Below, one piece after another: positions 58,322 through 64,000 of a DNA stretch of 64,000 nucleotides. The stretch is from Trichoplusia ni. Taxonomy: Eukaryota > Arthropoda > Insecta > Lepidoptera > Noctuidae. The stretch covers positions 7,581,657-7,645,656 of the forward strand of contig NC_039482.1 of NCBI RefSeq assembly GCF_003590095.1, in the 5' to 3' direction. Both the position numbers and the translations under genes were made by a program. The notes under the pieces are model-generated. The model did no database searches. It was not told the origin of the DNA and saw only the letters and a program-made list of their open reading frames with translations. Every line of letters begins with the position of its first letter. Positions within the stretch are counted from its first letter, which is position 1.

Positions 58322-61300
58322 TCCTCCCTGGAACGCAATCCCATATTAGTGACACAATACATATGCTTTTCTACAGTAGTTCCCTTGGTTAAGATATCTG
58401 ATACATTTTCACAACCCTTAACATAACAAAACTTTAAGTTATTATTAATTACATGATCTTTAATAAAGTGGTAACGAATATCTATATGCTTTGAGCGAGG
58501 TAAGTAACAATCATTCGCCGATAACTTGATGGCGCTCTGGTTGTCGCAGTATATGAGCAGAGTATCGGAGCCGCGACCAACTTCAGCCTGCAGCTGCCGT
58601 AGCCAGAGAGCTTCCTGCGCCGCGCTCCCCATGGCCATGTATTCCGCTTCTGCTGTGGACAAGGCGATAGTCTGCTGTTTGCGGGAACACCACGATATAG
58701 CGCTTCCCTGAAACAGAAAAATATAACCGGTGCACGATTTCCGGTCTCGAGCATCACTTGCCCAGTCTGCGTCACAGTAGCCCGTGATTTTTCTGTTACC
58801 ACTCTTGGTATATGTAAGTTTGTAGTCTTTAGTCCCTTGCAGGTACCTCATGACTCTTTTTATTGCACTCCAGTGCTCAGACCTCGGTTCTTTATTGAAT
58901 CTGCTTAGAGCATTGACAACATATGATATGTCAGGTCTGGTTCCTTGAGCAACGTAAAGAAGACTTCCAATAGCCTGTTGGTACGGGCAGTCCATTTCAA
59001 CTTCAGTATTTTCATTAAATTTTTGTCCAACTTCTACAGGTGTCTTGATAGATTTGCATTCAGACATATTAAATTTTATTAATATTTCTTTGATATATTT
59101 TTCTTGATCCAGCATTATGGAATCCTTTGATCGGGTAATATTGAGACCCAAACATTGGCTCACCTCTCCTAGATCCTTCATATTTAATTTCTGCTGTAGT
59201 TTTTCCTTTATATTATTAATCGTACTTCTTTGTGAACAGAATAATAATATATCATCAACCCAGATGGCAATGTAAACTCCAATGTTGATGTTAAAGTAAA
59301 TACAAGGGTCAGTTTTAGATTGTTGAATGCCCATTTCCTTTAAGACTGTGCTTAACTTTGTATTCCACAATCTACTCGCCTGTTTCAAACCATATATTGA
59401 TTTATTTAAATGACATACCTCATCACCCTTTTTATACATTTCGGGCTGTACCATGTAAATATCTGTGTCTATAGATCCTTGTAGGAATGCAGAAACTGCG
59501 TCCATCTGGTATATATACAGGTCTTGCTGTGCAGCTAGAGCAAACAAATATCTAATGGATGTCCATCTTACCACAGGAGAGTATACCTCTTGGAAGTCCA
59601 CACCCTTCTTTTGTGCATAACCCTTTATGACTAATCTAGCTTTATACTGCATAACTTCACCTTGTTGGTTGGTTTTCCTTTTGAACACCCACTTGTTGGG
59701 TAAAGCAATTTTCCCAGGGGGCAGTTTCACCAGATTCCAGGTCTCATTTTCCATTAAAGAATTCATCTCAGCATCCATGGCTTGTTTCCATTCTTTAACT
59801 TCTGTGGAAGACAATGCCTCTTTTACTGTCTGAGGATCAGATAAACCAGTATATAAACAGAGCATGCCTTTCTTATCTTTGTTACGTGGTCTCAATGTGA
59901 TGTTACGAGTTCCTTGTTCCTGAACTGTAATATGCTTCGGTGGGTAACATGTCTCATCAGCATTAGGATCATCAGCTGTGTCAGTCTCATATTCACTACT
60001 ACTGTCGTTCTCAGCTTCTTCTAAGCTATGCTTATAGTCCACAGGTTGAGAGGAAGAAGCAGCTTCTAACTCCTTTGACTGGTCATCAGGCTTTGACCCC
60101 TCTGACGATCCCAACCTGTCTTCTTCAGTTGAACGAGCTGAAATCAGAAATTCATCACACAGACCAGGTTTTTCAAAAAATATAACATCTCTACTCTTCA
60201 TTATCTGATGTGTTTTAGGATGCATGACACGGTATCCCTTTGTTCTCTCACAATAACCTACAAATATCATTTTTTCCGATTTCTTGTCCCACTTTTGTCT
60301 TCTCTCCTTAGGTACATGCACCATTGTTTCGGAACCAAATATTCTCATATGAGATAATTCTGGCTTGCGACCTGTCCACATTTGGTACGGAGTGGTATTG
60401 TCAAGTGCCTTGGTGGGGGACCGATTTATGATATATGCAGCTGTGGCAACGGCTTCAGCCCAAACAGGTTTCTCTAAATTTGCGTTAGATATCATACATC
60501 TAGCCTTTTCCACAAGTGTCCTGTTCATTCTTTCTGACAATCCATTCTGCTGCGGGGTATATGGTGCTGATGTCTGATGTGTAATTCCACAATCAGCTAA
60601 GTATCTCTCGAAATTGCCGTTGCAGTATTCTTTTCCATTGTCTGTCCTTAACATTTTAATTTTTGAATCAAGCTGGTTCTCTACATATCTTTTATAATCT
60701 TTAAATATTTCTAAAATACTTAGCTTATCCTTTGTGAAATATACATGCACCATCCTGGTATAATCATCTATGAAATTAATAAAGTATCGCATACCTCCAT
60801 ACGATGCATTCTCCATTGGTCCACACAGGTCCGAGTGTATTAATTCCAATGGTTTTGTTGCTCTGGTGCCAACTTGCTTAAAAGGCAACCTTGCCTGCTT
60901 TCCCTCACAGCAGCTTGAACATTGCAACCTTACTTGTTTATTTTGATCTAGCACCACCCCGTCAGCATAATTTGGTAACTTTTGTAGATCTGTAACATTT
61001 AAATGTGCCATCCGAAGATGCCACAGTCTTATATTATTAGAACTTACAAGACTGGAAGCCAAATGAACAGTTTCCTCCTTTGACTGCATATCCAAAACAT
61101 AAAGTTTATTATTCAGTGTAGCTGAGCATATGAACTTTCCATTTGCATCATTGACATTGCAACCCTTTTCATTGAAGATCACTCTGTACCCACTCTTTGT
61201 AATAGTGCTCACTGACATCAAATTGGCTGCAAGTCCAGGTACATATAACACATTTTTCAGCTGTATTGTACCTCCTTGTAAAATGTTCAGATTTATTTCA

Positions 61301-62196
61301 CCGGTACCTTCTACGGACAGCGGCTCACTGTTAGCAACTGTTATACTCTTGACAGATGGCGCTCTTAGATTGTACATCCATTCTTTATTGCCACACATAT
61401 GCATGGATGCTCCGGAATCTACATACCATTGTTTCTTAATTTCGCCGGCAGTTGCTGAAAATGCCGCAGCAAAACTGGAATTCTCTTGCTTATGTGACTC
61501 TCTTTTTCCTTTTCCTGTACAGTATTTTGCTAAATGCCCATAGCCATTGCAGTTGTAACACCGGGGACCCTTGGTTGGCTTCGACTTATGTGCATTAAAC
61601 TTTCCCTTCTTAGTATGTGAGTAAAGTGCATTATTTGTATCTGAAGAAACTATCTCTTGTAAAAGCTTGGTCTTAATAAGGTCTGCGCTGATTGTGACTC
61701 CTGAATTTTCGAGTCCCATGATCATAGGTTTGTACCGATCAGGTAGACCGGCCAACATTAAAGTACCCAGCCACTCGTCATTAACGTCAAAATCTATGTT
61801 GCGTAATTTATGTGCTGCGTTCATAATTTTACTCACATATTCCTCGATGCCACTGCTAGACTCTAGCGATGTGTTAATAAGTTCTTTGAGTAAACCCACT
61901 TTTCTGGTGAGTCCGTTATCATCGAATGCTTTGTGTAGATTGGTCCATACCTCTGTCGCGGTCTTACAATCCTGTATGTGTACGTAATTTTGAGAATTTA
62001 CTAATAGGATCAGTTTGGACTTGGCCAAGATATCCTTTGCCGGCTCAACTACTTGTCCTTTCTTGGGTTCTACACAATTCCATAAGCCCTCGTGTTCGAG
62101 ATACGTTCTTGCGGTGAACTTCCAGGTGGCAAAATTGTCGCGGCCGTTCAATTTTTCCAGATTGAACATGTGCGAATGTGAATTCATCATGACCAC
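58282..62196 (-). CDS. Copia Gag-Pol polyprotein, intact
   Basis: The 1304-residue single frame has all Copia domains in order. Gag (UBN2-like) covers 1-~200, with a CCHC knuckle CYNCNGYGHLAKYC at 213-226. The protease is WYVDSGASMHM (catalytic Asp ~260), and the pre-integrase zinc region LWHLRMAHLN starts ~391. The integrase has aspartates at ~456 (HSDLCGP) and ~519 (RTDNGKEY) and a glutamate at ~555 (QQNGLSER). The Copia reverse transcriptase spans ~800-1050 with WVDDILLF (979-986). RNase H has GYCDADW and STAEAEYMA. Integrase before RT is the Copia order. Gag and Pol share one frame without a shift. The start ATG at 62196 is followed one codon later by ATG-ATG, so the exact start is uncertain by 2-3 codons. 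No disabling change is seen. Confidence 0.95.
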   Translation of the reverse strand: MVMMNSHSHMFNLEKLNGRDNFATWKFTARTYLEHEGLWNCVEPKKGQVVEPAKDILAKSKLILLVNSQNYVHIQDCKTATEVWTNLHKAFDDNGLTRKVGLLKELINTSLESSSGIEEYVSKIMNAAHKLRNIDFDVNDEWLGTLMLAGLPDRYKPMIMGLENSGVTISADLIKTKLLQEIVSSDTNNALYSHTKKGKFNAHKSKPTKGPRCYNCNGYGHLAKYCTGKGKRESHKQENSSFAAAFSATAGEIKKQWYVDSGASMHMCGNKEWMYNLRAPSVKSITVANSEPLSVEGTGEINLNILQGGTIQLKNVLYVPGLAANLMSVSTITKSGYRVIFNEKGCNVNDANGKFICSATLNNKLYVLDMQSKEETVHLASSLVSSNNIRLWHLRMAHLNVTDLQKLPNYADGVVLDQNKQVRLQCSSCCEGKQARLPFKQVGTRATKPLELIHSDLCGPMENASYGGMRYFINFIDDYTRMVHVYFTKDKLSILEIFKDYKRYVENQLDSKIKMLRTDNGKEYCNGNFERYLADCGITHQTSAPYTPQQNGLSERMNRTLVEKARCMISNANLEKPVWAEAVATAAYIINRSPTKALDNTTPYQMWTGRKPELSHMRIFGSETMVHVPKERRQKWDKKSEKMIFVGYCERTKGYRVMHPKTHQIMKSRDVIFFEKPGLCDEFLISARSTEEDRLGSSEGSKPDDQSKELEAASSSQPVDYKHSLEEAENDSSSEYETDTADDPNADETCYPPKHITVQEQGTRNITLRPRNKDKKGMLCLYTGLSDPQTVKEALSSTEVKEWKQAMDAEMNSLMENETWNLVKLPPGKIALPNKWVFKRKTNQQGEVMQYKARLVIKGYAQKKGVDFQEVYSPVVRWTSIRYLFALAAQQDLYIYQMDAVSAFLQGSIDTDIYMVQPEMYKKGDEVCHLNKSIYGLKQASRLWNTKLSTVLKEMGIQQSKTDPCIYFNINIGVYIAIWVDDILLFCSQRSTINNIKEKLQQKLNMKDLGEVSQCLGLNITRSKDSIMLDQEKYIKEILIKFNMSECKSIKTPVEVGQKFNENTEVEMDCPYQQAIGSLLYVAQGTRPDISYVVNALSRFNKEPRSEHWSAIKRVMRYLQGTKDYKLTYTKSGNRKITGYCDADWASDARDRKSCTGYIFLFQGSAISWCSRKQQTIALSTAEAEYMAMGSAAQEALWLRQLQAEVGRGSDTLLIYCDNQSAIKLSANDCYLPRSKHIDIRYHFIKDHVINNNLKFCYVKGCENVSDILTKGTTVEKHMYCVTNMGLRSREDVRIIGRIGTQSE

Positions 62197-62299
62197 GTTT
62201 TTCTGTTCAACTTAACCTCACAATATTTAACACGTTTTCTACCGGAGAAACTTCGTACTTTCTGATATTACTTTATTTCCGAACCACGCTCTGCTACCA

Positions 62300-62493
62300 T
62301 GTAGGAGGTTTTGGAAAAAAGCACTGATATTAGTACTTAAGTTACTGTATTGAAAAATAATAATTGTACAAGAAGTTAATTACAAAACATCTTAGTGGTT
62401 AGTCATTACACACGAGAAGCAGAAGTGGCGCCGTGAAGCGGCAAGAATTGGAACTACTCCGATTGCGTTCCAATTCTACCTATAATTCTTACA
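62300..62493 (-). repeat. Copia 5' LTR
   Basis: 194 bases, apparently identical to 58128-58321, indicating a recent insertion or recent conversion between LTRs. Confidence 0.9.
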
Positions 62494-63369
62494 CAATTTA
62501 ATGACTTTAACAGATTGTTTCAAACAGAAAAACCGTTGCTCCACCGACTAAAACCAGAGACACATAAACTTATAAAAACCATAGCCAACAATTACATGAA
62601 CTTCAGTTATTGCAAAACAACCGATGCATATAAAATAGAATACGCCAACCCAAGATTTTTTGTGCCCCTTGAAAAAATATATTTAGGTATAGCTGCACAG
62701 TCGTCCATTGATGAACTTTCAAAAGAAATACCAGAACCAAAAACGGTAATAACGGATTTCAAGAGAACTTGTCTCAATTTTTATATTGAAACCATAAAAC
62801 AGATAGTAAGTACAACGTTTCGATTTTTCTGACCCGTTATACGGTATTTTAGATGTGGTTGAACCAAGCGTTGCTCAAAAATTTGAAGTAAAGGATTTGT
62901 CAAATGTTTTGAAGAGATTCCCAAGTGTTAAAGAGGATGTAAATGAAATGGAGCTTCTAAAAGAATGGAAAAAACATGCTTTCCTGGACCGCAACGATTT
63001 AGGTTTGAGTCAAAATCTGGAAGTGGAAGGAAGGAAGTGGAAGTGGAATATTGGAAACAAATTTTAAAGCTAAAGGATATAGCCGGTACTGAAATGTTCC
63101 CAAATTTAAAAAAGATTGTAGGGCTCTTGCTTGTTTTGCCTTTTTCCAATGTTTGCGTGGAAAGAATTTTCAGCCAGCTTAAATTAATAAAATGCGAAAA
63201 CCGGAATAGACTGAGCACTGAAACTATTTCTTCTTTGATGGCAACAAAAGCCAACATACAAAACGCCTTAAAATTTGAGCCTTCTAAAAGAATGATGCAT
63301 GCAAAAGTAGCATATAGCAAGACTGGTGAAGGTATTAACTGTTATTTAACTAATTTACACAAAATTTAA
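62494..63369 (+). pseudogene. hAT2 transposase C-terminal part
   Basis: Continues the hAT2 protein after Copia: NDFNRLFQTEKPLLHRLKPE, then FVPLEKIYLGIAAQSSIDEL. After one-base frame breaks near 62825 (T-run) and near 62985-63040 comes the hAT dimerisation block GLLLVLPFSNVCVERIFSQL with its conserved glutamate, ending at TAA 63369. This part exists once in the window, so I cannot tell mutation from sequencing error. A matching 3' terminal inverted repeat (expected tctggcaacgctg) is not found before 64000. Confidence 0.8.
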
Positions 63370-63548
63370 TATCAAAAAGTTATAAGCAACATTTTTTTAT
63401 TTCTGCAATACTAAAATAAACGCTTTTTTCAGGTTCCACCAGTTCCAATTAGCTTTCTTTGGAATATTTAGTCATTTTAAGCTAAAATGAATTATTATCT
63501 CTCTATTGTTGTGTATGTGAATCACAGGCACGACGAAGATTTAAATCA

Positions 63549-64000
63549 GGTTAGTATTGAAAGGCATTCTTAAAATGGTTGGTTGATATATTTAATTTAA
63601 TTAATTAAATACACGTTTTTGATTTTATTTATTTTTCTAGCATCACCAGTCGATTATTAGATCAAAAAACAATTATTAGCCACGAGATTAGCTACACTTA
63701 TGACTGAAAATACAAGTCATGTATTCATTGATGACAAAGCAGGTTGGTATTGAACGACATTCCTAAACTATGAATAACTAATATATTATGTAGATACAAA
63801 TATCTGACTGTTACATTTTTATTTTCAGCATCGCCAGTCGATTGTTCGATCAACAATAATTACGAATTGTTAAGTTTAATAAAGGGGCGGAAACTTTTTA
63901 TAGTTTTTTTATATTCATTGATGACAAAGCAGGTTGGTATTGAACGACATTCATAAATTGATCGGTACTTTACATAGATATAAATACCTAACTGACTGTT
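63549..64000 (+). repeat. ~190-base tandem repeat with splice-like borders
   Basis: The block (g)caggttggtattgaacgac recurs at 63741 and 63931, with a diverged form at 63549 (caggttagtattgaaaggc). The block ending ttttcagcatcgccagtcga at ~63826-63845 is related to tttctagcatcaccagtcga at ~63635-63655. Spacing is 193 and 190 bases. Each unit reads like a short AT-rich intron (gtt...ag) and a ~95-base exon-like piece ending attgatgacaaagcag. No coding frame is convincing. The array probably continues past the window. Confidence 0.65.

Larger units (their letters stand above)
58128..62493 (-). mobile_element. Complete Copia LTR retrotransposon
   Basis: LTRs of 194 bases at 58128-58321 and 62300-62493 begin TGTAGG and end CTTACA, and look identical by eye. 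The insertion is flanked by the 5-base duplication CAATT (58123-58127 and 62494-62498). On the - strand the 5' LTR is followed by tggtagcagagcgtggttc, whose first 11 bases fit the complement of an initiator-methionine tRNA 3' end (primer site), and the 3' LTR is preceded by the purine tract agggagga. One intact 1304-codon frame fills the interior. It split hAT2. Confidence 0.95.

Noticed and set aside
47132..60697. True segmental duplication of a transposon cluster
   Set aside because: Indel differences cluster near the N gap and each copy is intact where the other is broken; contig overlap is simpler. Kept as a finding to test.

Overview
The window looks like nuclear DNA of a moth or butterfly (Lepidoptera). 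The genes are interrupted by introns, intergenic DNA is AT-rich, there are several copies of a tRNA-derived SINE whose tail carries the sequence cgccatctagt, and there are insect DNA transposons (hAT, piggyBac, TA-flanked elements), R1-type and other non-LTR fragments, and BEL and Copia LTR elements. The species assignment is inference; no database was searched.

Layout. (1) Positions 1-9.9 kb: one small intronless gene for a CCDC59/TAP26 (Fyv7-like) ribosome-biogenesis protein at 2600-3250 (+); the rest is AT-rich intergenic sequence with one SINE. (2) 9.9-18.85 kb: an ornithine decarboxylase (ODC) gene on the + strand, with a probable spliced non-coding leader and eight coding exons giving a 456-residue enzyme with every key catalytic residue. 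(3) 21.1-40.8 kb: a complete 19-exon gene for exportin-2 (CSE1L/CAS) on the - strand. I traced every junction; the spliced frame is open and encodes 970 residues. The two genes are convergent. The CSE1L introns are crowded with repeats: a 1.73-kb TA-flanked transposon derivative, nested MITE-like elements, a 5'-truncated R1-type LINE, and two tandem arrays (121-bp and 145-bp units) that each multiply an exon end together with its 5' splice site. (4) 41-64 kb: almost only transposons. These are a piggyBac transposase broken at its third catalytic aspartate, a BEL integrase with its 3' LTR, a ZMYM/DUF4371-type hAT element (hAT1), and a second hAT element (hAT2) split by an intact Copia element with apparently identical LTRs and a CAATT target duplication.

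A 1000-N gap (53411-54410) is flanked by two near-identical stretches of about 6.28 kb (47132-53410 and 54411-60697). The copies differ mainly by small indels, many at homopolymers and most near the gap. The simplest reading is an unmerged contig overlap, not a real duplication, so the genome probably holds one hAT1-hAT2-Copia nest.

ODC makes putrescine for growth and CSE1L returns importin-alpha to the cytoplasm; neighbourhood does not imply a shared pathway. I found no evidence for a wholly new biological system. The most unusual structure is the pair of exon/5'-splice-site arrays in CSE1L. The 121-bp array is open in the gene's own frame through 13 donor copies, so donor choice could in principle change protein length.
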